A DNA stretch of 35,986 bases from Chitinophagaceae bacterium (lineage in GTDB: Bacteria > Bacteroidota > Bacteroidia > Chitinophagales > Chitinophagaceae): the NCBI GenBank assembly GCA_024643645.1, contig JAHEMN010000011.1, forward strand, positions 8,766-44,751, given 5' to 3'. Within the stretch, counting starts at the first letter, position 1. Each line of letters opens with the position of its first letter. This document shows positions 17,952 through 27,300 of the stretch, piece by piece. The translations under genes and the position numbers were made by a program. Under the pieces are notes generated by a model that had not been told where the DNA came from, did no database searches, and was given only the letters and a program-made list of their open reading frames with translations.

Positions 17952-19907
17952 ATGAAGAAATTAATGTTGAGTATTTTAAGTCTGATTATGTTCTTTGGTT
18001 TGTTTGCACAATCCAATTATGATAATAAAGAGGCTTTTAATCCACAATTTTATCCTTACCCGGGTAATGATTATCGAAGTGCCAGTGGTGAGCCTGGCCC
18101 TAAATATTGGCAGAATCGGGCTGATTATAAAATCAATTGCAGCTTAAATACAGAATCTCATAAAGTAAGCGGAAGTGTAGAAATAAATTACACAAATAAT
18201 AGTCCCGACAATTTGAAGTTTCTGTGGTTGCAATTAGATCAGAACATTTATAAGCAAGATTCCCGTGGGTCAAACACCACTACGCAAACGGGCGGCAGAT
18301 GGGCTAACGGTGGCTTCACCGAAGGGGATATCATAAAGTCCATTTCAGTAGATTATAATGGAAAATCATTTACTCCAAAATACACTGTTTCAGATACAAG
18401 AATGCAGGTATGGATGCAGGAAGCATTGAATGCTGCCGGAGGAAAAGTAAAAGTCTCCATTCAATTTGAATTTACAGTACCCGAATATGGAACTGACAGA
18501 ATGGGTCGCTTAGAAACAAAAAATGGCATTGTGTATGAAGTAGCACAATGGTTTCCAAGAATGGCAGTTTATGACGATATACAGGGATGGAATACATTAC
18601 CTTATATAGGTGCAGGTGAGTTTTACCTGGAATATGGTGATATAGATTTTTCTATTACGGCACCATCAGATCTGATTGTTGTCGGTTCCGGTGAATTACA
18701 AAATCCGCAGGAATGCTACACTTCAGAACAAATGAAAAGATGGAATGAAGCAAAGAACAGTGATAAAACGGTTGCTATCCGTAGTGCTGACGAAGTAAGA
18801 TCCACCAGTTCCAGACCAAAGCAGGTTTCTATTACCTGGAAATTCAAAATACAAAACACCAGAGATGTAGCATGGGCTGCTTCAAAAGCATTTGTACAGG
18901 ATGCTGCAAGGATCAATTTGCCAAGTGGAAAAAAATGTATGGCTGTAAGTGTTTATCCGGTTGAAAGTATTGTGAAAGATGGATGGCAGCGATCTACAGA
19001 ATTTACAAAAGCAAGTATTGAACATTACTCCAACAAATGGTTTGAATTTCCTTATCCTGCAGCAACGAATGTTGCCGGTATTGTAGGAGGAATGGAATAT
19101 CCAGGAATTGTTTTTTGCAGTTCGAAATCAGCAGGTAACGGATTATGGGGAGTTACCGATCATGAATTTGGTCATACCTGGTTTCCTATGATCGTAGGAA
19201 GTAATGAAAGAAAATATGCCTGGATGGATGAAGGTTTCAACACATTTATTAATGGTTTTTCTACTGATGCATTCAATAAAGGAGAATTTAAGGAAGCTGG
19301 TTTTTTTGGCGATCCTAATTCTTCTTTTATGGTAAAATATACTTTTGGAGATAAAATGGATGGCTTATTCAATACCCCTGATGTTATTCAACAACAAAAT
19401 TTAGGAGTTGCAGCATATTTAAAACCCTCAATAATGCTTAATGCTTTGCGGAATCTTGTTTTAGGAGAAGAAAGATTTGATGCAGCATTTCGGGAATACA
19501 TTAATCGTTGGGCTTTCAAACATCCAACTCCATGGGATTTCTTTCATACCATGGAAAATGTAGCGGGAGAGGATCTAAGTTGGTTCTGGAGAGGATGGGT
19601 GTTGAATACATGGAAACTCGATCAATCAGTTAACGCTGTTTCGTATGAAAAAAATAAGCCGGAAAACGGAGCAAATATTACCATTGAGAATTTGGAGAAA
19701 ATGGTAATGCCTGTAACCGTTTTAGTAAAAGAAACAAATGGAAAAGAACATACAATTAATTTACCTGTAGAAGTATGGCAACGTGGTGCAAAGTGGACAT
19801 TTAAAGTGCCAACCACCAGTGAAATATCTGATGTAATTCTTGACCCCGATAAAAAATTACCTGAATGGGACAGGGATAATAACAAATGGAAGAAAAAAGG
19901 ATTTTAA
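17952..19907 (+). CDS. Secreted M1-family aminopeptidase
   Basis: The protein removes N-terminal amino acids from peptides outside the cytoplasm. The 651-residue product starts with a signal peptide (MKKLMLSILSLIMFFGLFAQ). The N-terminal beta domain (HKVSGSVEINYTNNSP) precedes the thermolysin-like domain. The zinc site is HEFGHTWF (His404, Glu405, His408), with WMDEGFN giving Glu427 at the HExxH-18-E spacing. GGMEYPG, at the GAMEN position, is the N-terminus-binding motif in a variant form. Domains after about 560 form a beta sandwich typical of M1 enzymes. Likely to act in the periplasm or outer membrane on peptides for nutrition. A bidirectional terminator follows. Confidence 0.92.
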   Translation: MKKLMLSILSLIMFFGLFAQSNYDNKEAFNPQFYPYPGNDYRSASGEPGPKYWQNRADYKINCSLNTESHKVSGSVEINYTNNSPDNLKFLWLQLDQNIYKQDSRGSNTTTQTGGRWANGGFTEGDIIKSISVDYNGKSFTPKYTVSDTRMQVWMQEALNAAGGKVKVSIQFEFTVPEYGTDRMGRLETKNGIVYEVAQWFPRMAVYDDIQGWNTLPYIGAGEFYLEYGDIDFSITAPSDLIVVGSGELQNPQECYTSEQMKRWNEAKNSDKTVAIRSADEVRSTSSRPKQVSITWKFKIQNTRDVAWAASKAFVQDAARINLPSGKKCMAVSVYPVESIVKDGWQRSTEFTKASIEHYSNKWFEFPYPAATNVAGIVGGMEYPGIVFCSSKSAGNGLWGVTDHEFGHTWFPMIVGSNERKYAWMDEGFNTFINGFSTDAFNKGEFKEAGFFGDPNSSFMVKYTFGDKMDGLFNTPDVIQQQNLGVAAYLKPSIMLNALRNLVLGEERFDAAFREYINRWAFKHPTPWDFFHTMENVAGEDLSWFWRGWVLNTWKLDQSVNAVSYEKNKPENGANITIENLEKMVMPVTVLVKETNGKEHTINLPVEVWQRGAKWTFKVPTTSEISDVILDPDKKLPEWDRDNNKWKKKGF

Positions 19908-19910
19908 TTA

Positions 19911-19942
19911 AAAAAGCCCTCGAAAATTTCGAGGGCTTTTTT
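19911..19942. terminator. Bidirectional terminator between M1 and tetR genes
   Basis: AAAAAGCCCTCGAAA (19911-19925) and TTTCGAGGGCTTTTTT (19927-19942) are a perfect inverted repeat with T-runs on both strands. It lies between the convergent aminopeptidase and TetR genes and can terminate both. Confidence 0.88.
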
Positions 19943-19950
19943 ATGATAGA

Positions 19951-20601
19951 TTATTTTTTTATTGTACTAAAAACAAGATCATCCAAAAACTCGAGAATCA
20001 TCGATTCATCTTTCTTTTTTCCAAAATCAGTCAATGCTGGTAAGTTATGCATAAAGAAATTCTGAAAATGTGCCATTTCGATTATAGTGCTGGCTAGTGA
20101 CTTTGGATATTTATATTTTGGATTACAAGCAAGGATCAACTCACCAATCAATGCACATAAATCTTTATATGGTTTAAAGAACTGGTCTTTATTATCCTCA
20201 TTTACATGTTTGGTTAAATACGTTTTACTTCCTTCTGATATAATGATCTGGTGAAGTATGCTTTCATTAACATATGAAGTTCTCATATCATCCTCGACAG
20301 TAGTAGACAGTAGTTCAATTACTTTTTTAAGTTTTACTACAGGATCTGCAATATTATTAGTGGTATATTTTACTCTATATTCCAACCAACTCCAATACCA
20401 TGATGTAATATAAATGAGCAACTTATGTTTATTTTCAAAATATCTATAAACACTTGCTTCTGTAGTACCCACATTTTCTGCCAGCTTTTTAAAGGTAAAG
20501 TCTTCGAAACCCTTTTTGTGAATTAACAGTATACTGTTAAGAATCAATTTCTTACCTAATTCTGTTTGCTCGGGATCCCGAATAAACAGCTTTTCATTCA
20601 T
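19951..20601 (-). CDS. TetR-family transcriptional regulator
   Basis: An N-terminal helix-turn-helix of TetR type is clear: GFEDFTFKKLAENVGTTEAS and VYRYFENKHKLLIYI, the DNA-binding helices. The remaining 150 residues are a helical ligand-binding and dimer domain without a recognisable signature. ATG at 20601 gives a compact start (MNEKLFIRDPEQ); another ATG at 20625 adds eight residues and is also possible. The gene is divergent from the SulP-carbonic anhydrase pair, and the 161 bases between the starts hold a perfect 29-bp palindrome, so it most likely represses that pair and perhaps itself. A -7 element TACTTTTG lies on its strand at 20672-20679. The ligand is unknown. Confidence 0.9.
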   Translation of the reverse strand: MNEKLFIRDPEQTELGKKLILNSILLIHKKGFEDFTFKKLAENVGTTEASVYRYFENKHKLLIYITSWYWSWLEYRVKYTTNNIADPVVKLKKVIELLSTTVEDDMRTSYVNESILHQIIISEGSKTYLTKHVNEDNKDQFFKPYKDLCALIGELILACNPKYKYPKSLASTIIEMAHFQNFFMHNLPALTDFGKKKDESMILEFLDDLVFSTIKK

Positions 20602-20671
20602 CTTTATTTGTAACTGTAGTTTCATTTTCTGTTATATCTAATGTAGTAATCTTTCTATTATCATTTCCGGT

Positions 20672-20679
20672 CAAAAGTA
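20672..20679 (-). promoter_or_regulatory. -7 element of tetR gene (TACTTTTG)
   Basis: Read on the minus strand this is TACTTTTG, matching TAnnTTTG. The 29-bp palindrome begins 30 bases upstream of it, close to where the -33 region would lie. Confidence 0.45.
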
Positions 20680-20708
20680 AGAAATAGTTTTACATTTTTT
20701 TATAATAG

Positions 20709-20737
20709 TATTACTATTATTCAGAATAATAGTAATA
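20709..20737. promoter_or_regulatory. 29-bp perfect palindrome, probable TetR operator
   Basis: Half-site TATTACTATTATTC (20709-20722), one central A, and the exact reverse complement GAATAATAGTAATA (20724-20737). It lies between the divergent tetR and sulP genes, 25 bases before the sulP ATG, and abuts a -7-like element (20737-20744). Length and symmetry suit binding of a TetR dimer. It is too AT-rich and lacks a T-run, so it is not a terminator. Confidence 0.7.
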
Positions 20738-20744
20738 TATTCGC
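20737..20744 (+). promoter_or_regulatory. -7-like element of sulP operon (TATATTCG)
   Basis: TATATTCG matches TAnnTTTG except for one base and overlaps the last base of the palindrome. A repressor on the palindrome would cover the -33 region of this promoter. Confidence 0.4.
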
Positions 20745-20762
20745 AATTGAAACTAAAACCAA

Positions 20763-22319
20763 ATGGAATCAAAAAACTTATTCAAAGAAATTAAAAGCGA
20801 TTTACCTGCGAGTATTGTTGTATTTTTTGTAGCAGTACCATTGTGTTTAGGCATTGCATTGGCATCCGGAGCACCTTTATTTTCAGGTATCATTGCCGGA
20901 ATTGTAGGTGGAATAATCGTTGGTATTGCCAGTGGTTCACCGCTCGGCGTAAGCGGACCTGCAGCAGGTTTGGCTGTTATTGTATTGACAGCAATTACTT
21001 CTTTGGGTTCATGGCCTGCTTTTTTACTAGCAGTCGTTATAGCTGGTGTTATTCAACTAATTCTAGGCTATGCAAAGGCTGGTTTCATAGCATTTTTCTT
21101 TCCGACTTCAGTTATTAAAGGTATGTTAACCGGTATTGGCTTGTTAATAATACTCAAACAAATTCCTCATGCTTTGGGATATGACAAAGATGCTGAAGGG
21201 GATTTTTCATTTTTACAAATGGATGGAGAAAACACCTTTTCAGAATTAGGTAATGCATTGAACTTTATAACTCCTGGTGCCTTATTAATTGCAGCAATAT
21301 CACTTGCTATTTTAATACTCTGGGATGTTGTTTTAACAAAAAAGCATAAAATATTTCAACTTATTCAGGGACCAGTAGTAGTTGTGGTTTTTGGAATAAT
21401 AATGTATAACTTATTCCAGAATGGAACGTTGAATTTTACTCTGGCTTCAGATCAGGTTGTAAATATTCCTGTTCCAGCGGACCTATCAGATTTTTTCAAT
21501 CAATTTACATTCCCTGATTTTTCAGCTATCACCAATTTTAAAATATGGGAAGTTGCTGTAGTACTTGCAATTGTTGCCAGCCTTGAAACACTTTTATGTG
21601 TTGAAGCAACAGATAAATTAGACCCATTTAAAAGAATAACACCTACAAACAGAGAGCTAAAAGCTCAAGGTTTAGGAAATATTGCTTCGGGATTAATTGG
21701 CGGATTACCAGTTACCCAGGTTATCGTTAGAAGTTCAGCGAATATCAATTTTGGAGGTAAAACAAAAATATCTGCAATTCTACATGGAGTCTTCCTTTTA
21801 CTAAGTGCTTTAACAATTGCAAGTCTGTTAAATATGATCCCATTAGCAAGTCTTGCAGCCATATTATTAATGGTAGGTTACAAACTTGCTAAACCTTCAT
21901 TATTCAAACAAATGTATAAAATGGGTTGGGAACAATTCATTCCATTTGTTGCGACAGTGGTAGGAATTCTTGCAACAGACCTATTAAAAGGAATTACAAT
22001 AGGTATGCTGTTTGGTATATTCTATACATTAAGACATAGCTATCGCAATGCGTATCACATGAAAGATGTTATTACAACTGAAGATGGGCATGAAGTACAT
22101 CATCTTGTATTGGCTGAAGAAGTTTCGTTTTTTAATAAAGCAAGTGTGATAAAAGCCTTGGATAATATTCCGGACAATGCAAAAGTTATCATTGATTGTA
22201 CCCAATCAAAATCAATCGCACATGATGTATTAGAACTTATTAAAAACTTTGAAAGCAATGCAAAGACAAAGAATATCACCGTTGAAAAAATAAACTTTAT
22301 AGAACCGGTATTACTTTAA
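20763..22319 (+). CDS. SulP-family anion transporter with STAS domain (probable bicarbonate)
   Basis: The 518-residue protein has 10-14 hydrophobic segments of the SulP/SLC26 fold. Signature stretches are SGSPLGVSGPAAGLAVIV near TM3, ATDKLDPFKRITPTNRELKA with QGLGNIASGLIGGLPVTQVI in the middle, and a C-terminal STAS domain (from about residue 435, VHHLVLAEEVSFFNKAS and AKVIIDCTQSKSIAHDVLEL). The carbonic anhydrase gene follows 12 bases after the stop, a combination seen in bicarbonate-importing SulP proteins, so HCO3- is the likely substrate; sulfate cannot be excluded. The product sits in the inner membrane. Expression is probably controlled by the divergent TetR gene through the palindrome upstream. 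Confidence 0.9.
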   Translation: MESKNLFKEIKSDLPASIVVFFVAVPLCLGIALASGAPLFSGIIAGIVGGIIVGIASGSPLGVSGPAAGLAVIVLTAITSLGSWPAFLLAVVIAGVIQLILGYAKAGFIAFFFPTSVIKGMLTGIGLLIILKQIPHALGYDKDAEGDFSFLQMDGENTFSELGNALNFITPGALLIAAISLAILILWDVVLTKKHKIFQLIQGPVVVVVFGIIMYNLFQNGTLNFTLASDQVVNIPVPADLSDFFNQFTFPDFSAITNFKIWEVAVVLAIVASLETLLCVEATDKLDPFKRITPTNRELKAQGLGNIASGLIGGLPVTQVIVRSSANINFGGKTKISAILHGVFLLLSALTIASLLNMIPLASLAAILLMVGYKLAKPSLFKQMYKMGWEQFIPFVATVVGILATDLLKGITIGMLFGIFYTLRHSYRNAYHMKDVITTEDGHEVHHLVLAEEVSFFNKASVIKALDNIPDNAKVIIDCTQSKSIAHDVLELIKNFESNAKTKNITVEKINFIEPVLL

Positions 22320-22331
22320 AAAAAATAAAAA

Positions 22332-22973
22332 ATGAAGACATTAACAAAAGAAATGCAAACAGCCATCACTCCATCAAAGGCTCTTGAATTATTACAAGAT
22401 GGCAATAAGCGATTTGTCAGTAATCTGAAAATAAACAGAAACTTATTACAACAGGCAAATGAAACTTCTGATGGCCAGCATCCATTTGCTGTGATTCTTA
22501 GCTGTATTGATTCCCGTACTTCGGCTGAACTGATATTTGATCAGGGCCTGGGAGATATTTTCAGTGCCCGCATAGCAGGTAATATTGTTAATGAGGATAT
22601 ACTTGGTAGTATGGAATTTGCCTGTAAAGTTGCAGGTTCCAAAATTATTGTTGTGCTGGGTCACACAAAATGCGGAGCTGTAAAAGGTGCATGTGATCAT
22701 GTGGAAATGGGAAACCTTACTGCTTTATTAAGCAAAATACAACCAGCTGTTTACGATGAAAAAACAGTTGCTGATAATCGCAGCTCTTCAAATGCAGAGT
22801 TTGTTGAGAAAGTATCAACTATAAATGTAAAGCGTACTGTAAAAGCAATTATGGAGCGTAGTCCCATATTGAAAGAAATGATTGAAAAAGGAGAAATAGG
22901 AATCGTTGGCGGAACTCATGATATTGCTACCGGCGAAGTACTTTTTTATGAAGATGCATTGATTATCAATTAA
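22332..22973 (+). CDS. Beta-class carbonic anhydrase
   Basis: Catalyses CO2 + H2O to HCO3- + H+. The 213-residue protein has the beta-class zinc site: Cys58 with the Asp60-Arg62 dyad in SCIDSRTSAE, and His111 and Cys114 in GHTKCGAVKGAC. DIFSARIAGN and the GTHDIATGEV tail also fit. No signal peptide, so it is cytoplasmic. It would equilibrate the bicarbonate imported by the SulP transporter just upstream and supply it to carboxylases. The 12-base gap and shared strand imply one operon. A hairpin follows at 22989. Confidence 0.95.
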   Translation: MKTLTKEMQTAITPSKALELLQDGNKRFVSNLKINRNLLQQANETSDGQHPFAVILSCIDSRTSAELIFDQGLGDIFSARIAGNIVNEDILGSMEFACKVAGSKIIVVLGHTKCGAVKGACDHVEMGNLTALLSKIQPAVYDEKTVADNRSSSNAEFVEKVSTINVKRTVKAIMERSPILKEMIEKGEIGIVGGTHDIATGEVLFYEDALIIN

Positions 22974-22988
22974 CCTCATGAAAAACTT

Positions 22989-23020
22989 AAAGTCAGGCTG
23001 ATCTTGAATCGCCTGACTTT
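22989..23020 (+). terminator. Hairpin after the carbonic anhydrase gene
   Basis: AAAGTCAGGC (22989-22998) pairs perfectly with GCCTGACTTT (23011-23020) around a 12-base loop. The T-run after it is short (TTTATCATTT), so it may be a weak terminator or attenuator between carbonic anhydrase and the DUF2490 gene. It also shows that a start at 23004 for the next gene is unlikely. Confidence 0.6.
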
Positions 23021-23033
23021 ATCATTTCAATCT

Positions 23034-23795
23034 ATGATTAAAAAGATCTCAATATTTTTTGTTTTACTATCCTTATCCATTCAATCCATTTCACAGGAAT
23101 CAAGATTGACTGATCAAAATTCTATTGCCTGGTTTGCTTATACCGGTAATATTAAGCTATCTCCGAAAGTTTCAATACATACAGAATATCAATGGCGCAG
23201 GACAGAAGGACTTAAATACTGGCAACAAGGATTATTCAGAACAGGCATCAATTATTCTCTTAGAAAAGATGTAAATCTTATTGTGGGTTATGCAAATGCC
23301 CAAACTTACTCTTATGGCGACTATCCTGCTTCATTTGCTTTTCCGGAACATCGCATTTTTGAACAACTTTTTATTAAAGATAAAATCGGATACATTGATT
23401 TCTCTCATCGCTTTATGCTGGAACAACGATTTGTGGGCAGCGTATCCTTACAAAATGGTACCCAAAAAACTGACTATAATTATTTGAACAGGATGCGGTA
23501 CAGAGCCAAAGCTGAAATTCCTTTTTTAAAAGAAAAATTGCCAACAAAATGGAGCCTGATCCTTCAGGATGAGATTTTTATTGGCTGGGGTGAAAATATT
23601 GGCACCAATATTTTCGATCAGAACCGGATCGGAATTCTTTGTGGTTATAAATTAAACGATTTAGTCAAAATTGAAGCCGGTTACATTAATCAAACATTAC
23701 AACAACCAAGAAGAATAAATAACAGATCAGTTTTTCAACATAACAATGGCTTCTTGATCGCAGCTAATTTTTCATTCGATGTTATAAAAAAATAA
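23034..23795 (+). CDS. DUF2490 outer-membrane-type protein
   Basis: ATG at 23034 is used, because it starts at a signal peptide (MIKKISIFFVLLSLSIQSIS-QE) and lies after the hairpin. The 253-residue protein is rich in alternating hydrophobic strands with tyrosine and tryptophan: WFAYTGNIKLSPKVSIHTEY, YWQQGLFRTGINYSL, FSHRFMLEQRFVG, YLNRMRYRAKAEIP, ending in a phenylalanine-rich strand (GFLIAANFSFDVIKK). This fits the DUF2490 family of predicted outer-membrane beta-barrels of about ten to twelve strands. Function unknown. It follows the SulP-carbonic anhydrase genes, separated by a hairpin, so it may be read through at low level. It is convergent with the RidA gene, with stops 10 bases apart. 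Confidence 0.75.
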   Translation: MIKKISIFFVLLSLSIQSISQESRLTDQNSIAWFAYTGNIKLSPKVSIHTEYQWRRTEGLKYWQQGLFRTGINYSLRKDVNLIVGYANAQTYSYGDYPASFAFPEHRIFEQLFIKDKIGYIDFSHRFMLEQRFVGSVSLQNGTQKTDYNYLNRMRYRAKAEIPFLKEKLPTKWSLILQDEIFIGWGENIGTNIFDQNRIGILCGYKLNDLVKIEAGYINQTLQQPRRINNRSVFQHNNGFLIAANFSFDVIKK

Positions 23796-23805
23796 CAGGC
23801 AGTAT

Positions 23806-24186
23806 TTATTTGATAGCAATCATACTTATTTCAACATTCACAAATTTCGGCAAAGCTGCCACCTGAACGGTCTCCCGTGCCGGAAAATCTTTTTCAAAAT
23901 ATTTTCCATAAACCTCATTAATAGCTCCGAACTGGTGCATGTCCATAATAAAAATGCTCGTTTTTACTACATTGCTGAAATCCATTGCAGCTTCATTCAA
24001 GATCACTTTCAGGTTATGCATTACCTGGTGGGTTTCCTCCTGTATATCTTTATTTTTTAATTCACCGGTAGCAGGATCAATACATATCTGACCTGAAATG
24101 AAAAGCATATTCCCAGTCAATACAGCCTGATTATATGGTCCGATAGGCGCAGGCGCCATTTTAGTGTTTATGATAGTTTTACTCAT
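23806..24186 (-). CDS. ridA: RidA-family enamine/imine deaminase
   Basis: The 126-residue protein is a complete RidA/YjgF/UK114 homologue. GPYNQAVLTGNMLFISGQ in the N-terminal part, GAINEVYGKYFEKDFPARET and VQVAALPKFVNVEISMIA near the end are the family signature; Arg in ARETVQVAALPK is the substrate-binding arginine. It hydrolyses reactive 2-aminoacrylate and related enamines in the cytoplasm, protecting PLP enzymes. The promoter at 24215-24244 precedes it. Specificity among Rid subfamilies is not resolved by eye. Confidence 0.93.
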   Translation of the reverse strand: MSKTIINTKMAPAPIGPYNQAVLTGNMLFISGQICIDPATGELKNKDIQEETHQVMHNLKVILNEAAMDFSNVVKTSIFIMDMHQFGAINEVYGKYFEKDFPARETVQVAALPKFVNVEISMIAIK

Positions 24187-24214
24187 TATTTAAAAATATT
24201 AAAATTGATATTGA

Positions 24215-24244
24215 CGAATTTAACAGTATCGGTTTTGATTTCAA
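24215..24244 (-). promoter_or_regulatory. Promoter of ridA, TTG-N19-TAAATTCG
   Basis: On the minus strand TTG (24244-24242) is followed after 19 bases by TAAATTCG (24222-24215), one mismatch from TAnnTTTG. The ATG of ridA is at 24186, giving a leader of about 20 bases. Confidence 0.5.
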
Positions 24245-24285
24245 AAAGTATTAATATTTCTCACAATCATAATTGCTTTAATCAC

Positions 24286-24321
24286 AAAAAACCCGCCACT
24301 ATTAAAGAAGTGGCGGGTTTT
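24286..24321 (-). terminator. Terminator of the M36 protease gene
   Basis: AAAACCCGCCACT (24288-24300) pairs with AGTGGCGGGTTTT (24309-24321). On the minus strand the stem is followed by a run of six T. It lies 26 bases after the stop of the M36 gene. Confidence 0.85.
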
Positions 24322-24346
24322 ATAGAGAATTAATTGAATCAATTTA

Positions 24347-27300
24347 TTACCTCACATGTACCTTTCCTTCAGCAAGTTTCTTACCTGAAGCATCACCTAT
24401 AACTACTACATATATTCCAGTACTTGCTTTTTCAAGATTTACAGGAATAAGTGTATAAGGTCCGGAGATAGGGAACTTCTTATCAAATACTAATCCACCT
24501 TTCGAATCATAGATCAATAGCTGTGTTTGAGTACTTGAACTGCTGCTGTTATAATAAGACACTGTAAAGTTTCCATCATTAGGACTTGGGAAAATAAACA
24601 GCTTACTACTAGCAGAAGCATCAATAGTTTGTGATTGAGAAAGGTTTGAACAAGCAAGACTGCTTGGCCATGTTTCTTGTATTCCAACCTGATACATTCC
24701 AAGATTGGCAACAGTTACCGGCAACGTATTACCACTTACAGTAATTGGAGCACTGTTTTGTGTCCAGGTTACGGAAAGGGTTCCACCTGTTGATGAAGTT
24801 GGTGTAGCCGTTAAAGTTGTTGTTTGACCTGGTAATAGTGTTGTCAAAGGTGATGCAGTTAACCCTACAGTTGGTAATTGACGTACCGTTAATGCACCCG
24901 CAGCTGAAGTCACAGGTGAAGAACAGGTTGCACTTGATAATAAACAACGATATTGATTATTATTTAAAGCAACACTAACATTACTTACAGTATAAGAAGA
25001 AGCTGTTGCACCGCTTATATTTGTCCAGGTAGATCCGCCATTTGTACTCACCTGCCATTGATAAATTATTGCAGGAACACTTGTACCTGTTACAGTAAAT
25101 GTTGCATTAGCTCCGGAACATTTTTCATTATTTGAAGGTGATGACGTTATTACAACGGGAGCATATACAGTCAATGTTGCTGCTGATGAGTTGGCTACAG
25201 GAGAACAAGTACCTGTAACTACACAACGATACTGGTAACTATTCATTCCAACAGTCGCACCGGTTATGGTTAATGTATTTGTAGTTGCTCCTGCATAAAC
25301 ACCTCCGTTAGCAATATTTGTAAATCCACTTCCGGTATTAACTTGCCACTGATAAGCTATTCCCGTACCGCTTCCAGCAATATTGAAAGATGTATTTCCT
25401 CCAGAACAAATTGTTTGATTTACCGGATTTGTTGAAACAGCTGGTAATGTATTCACCGTTAATGTTGCAGCATTAGATACACCCGGTGTTGAACATGATG
25501 CATTCGTTAACTGACAACGATACTGATATCCATTCATTGCAGGAGTAGCACCGGTTATATTCAACATAGCAGCAGTAGCACCTGAGTAAACTCCGCCATT
25601 TGTAATATTGGTAAATCCGCTTCCTGTATTTACCTGCCACTGATAAATCACTCCACCGCCGCTTCCGGCAACAGTAAAGCTTGTATTTGCCCCATCACAT
25701 ATTGTAGAATTTACAGGCTGACTTGTGACCGAAACTGAGGTTACAACAGTCAACAACGCACAGTTAGAGGTTACAGTTGGTGTACAGGTACCGGAAATGA
25801 TACAACGATAACCTGTATTATCATTTCCGCTTGATACACCGGTAAATGTATAAGAATTAGAAGTTGCACCTGCAATATTTGACCATGGCCCTGAGCAACC
25901 AGAAGTACTTAATTGCCATTGATAAGTCAGATTTGAACCAGTAGCAGTAACTGTAAATAAAGCATTTCCTCCAGTGCATAAATTAGCACTCTGAGGATGT
26001 GCAGTAATAGATGGTGCAGTTTGTACAGTTAATAATGCTGAATTCGAATTGGTAGTCCCACATAATGTTGAAGCAACGCAACGATACAGGTTATTATTCA
26101 TAACTGCAGTAACACCTGTAATTGTATAAGAAGCAGCCATTGCTCCATTTATATTTGTCCAGGTAGATCCACCGTTCGTACTCACTTGCCATTGAAATGC
26201 AGTAGCACCGGCAGAAGTTATTGTAAAGTTGGCATTACCACCTTCACACAAGGTTTGTGGAGCAGGTTGCGAAGAAATAGTTGGTCCAACACCAGGATTT
26301 ATTGTATAAACAATATCTCTAGTCTGGTTGGTGGCTCCACTTGCAACACCGGTAATAGTTAAGGTATAAGAACCTGCTATTAAAGTATTAGTACTATTCA
26401 ACCTTACAGTTACACTATTTCCCGGAGTTACTGTATTAGATGGTATAAAGCTTACTGTAGTTCCGGCTGGTGGTGGTGTTGAAGAAACGGTAATTGGATT
26501 TGTAAATCCGCCAACAGAAGTTGTTCCTAAAACGATATCCATACTAGCTGGCGCCGGACAAGTAGCTGTAGCTGGTGCAGGGTTATTAAAAGTAAACCCG
26601 TTTGGTAAGAATACAGTTAATGTTGCAACAGATGAAGTTGTTGTATTACAACCTTGTGTTATTATACAACGATACTTATTGCCATTCATTGCAGGTACAA
26701 CTGAAATAAGGTTCAATGTTGCTCCTGTTTCAGCAGGTACAAGATCATTCCATGTAGCACCACCATTTGTACTTACCTGCCATTTATAGAGCTTATATGC
26801 ACCATTACTAGGAGCAGGAGATACAACAATAAAACTTGCATTGTCTCCTGGATTAACAGTTAGATCCATTGGCTGAGTTGTAATTGATGGTGCCGGAGGT
26901 AGATCAAATGCTGCTGTTTGGTCAGTTGCACTTCCAGAACTTCCCTGCAAGGCACTATACCCCATTCCTCTTTTTGCAAAAGCTGTCCATATTGCACATT
27001 GATGACGGCCACCATATAAGTTCATATCTGCAGTTAAAATAGCATTTCTTGCATCTATATATCCGGGGCTACAAGGTTGTAACTTCATACCCTCCATCAC
27101 CAATTTTAATGCGATACTGTTACCTCCATTATTCCCCAAAGAGAAATTATATAAATTAGTATTTATATTATTTTCCTGCTGAATAATTGCCCAGGTCATT
27201 TCCCAAAGAGCTGCACACCAAATTTCTCCGATATTATGCACTTCTACTCCGGTACTGAATAACCAAGGTGCTCCATTAACACCCATGTGAGCATAGGTCA

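Noticed and set aside
20709-20737. Palindrome as a terminator for tetR or sulP
   Set aside because: It has very low GC, no T-run and stands upstream of both genes in a divergent arrangement.
23004-23033. Upstream start for the DUF2490 protein
   Set aside because: It lies inside the hairpin and breaks the signal peptide that begins at ATG 23034.
24350-26900. Possible CRISPR-like or tandem DNA repeat
   Set aside because: The repetition is of about 90-residue Ig-like protein modules inside one coding sequence, not short direct repeats with spacers.
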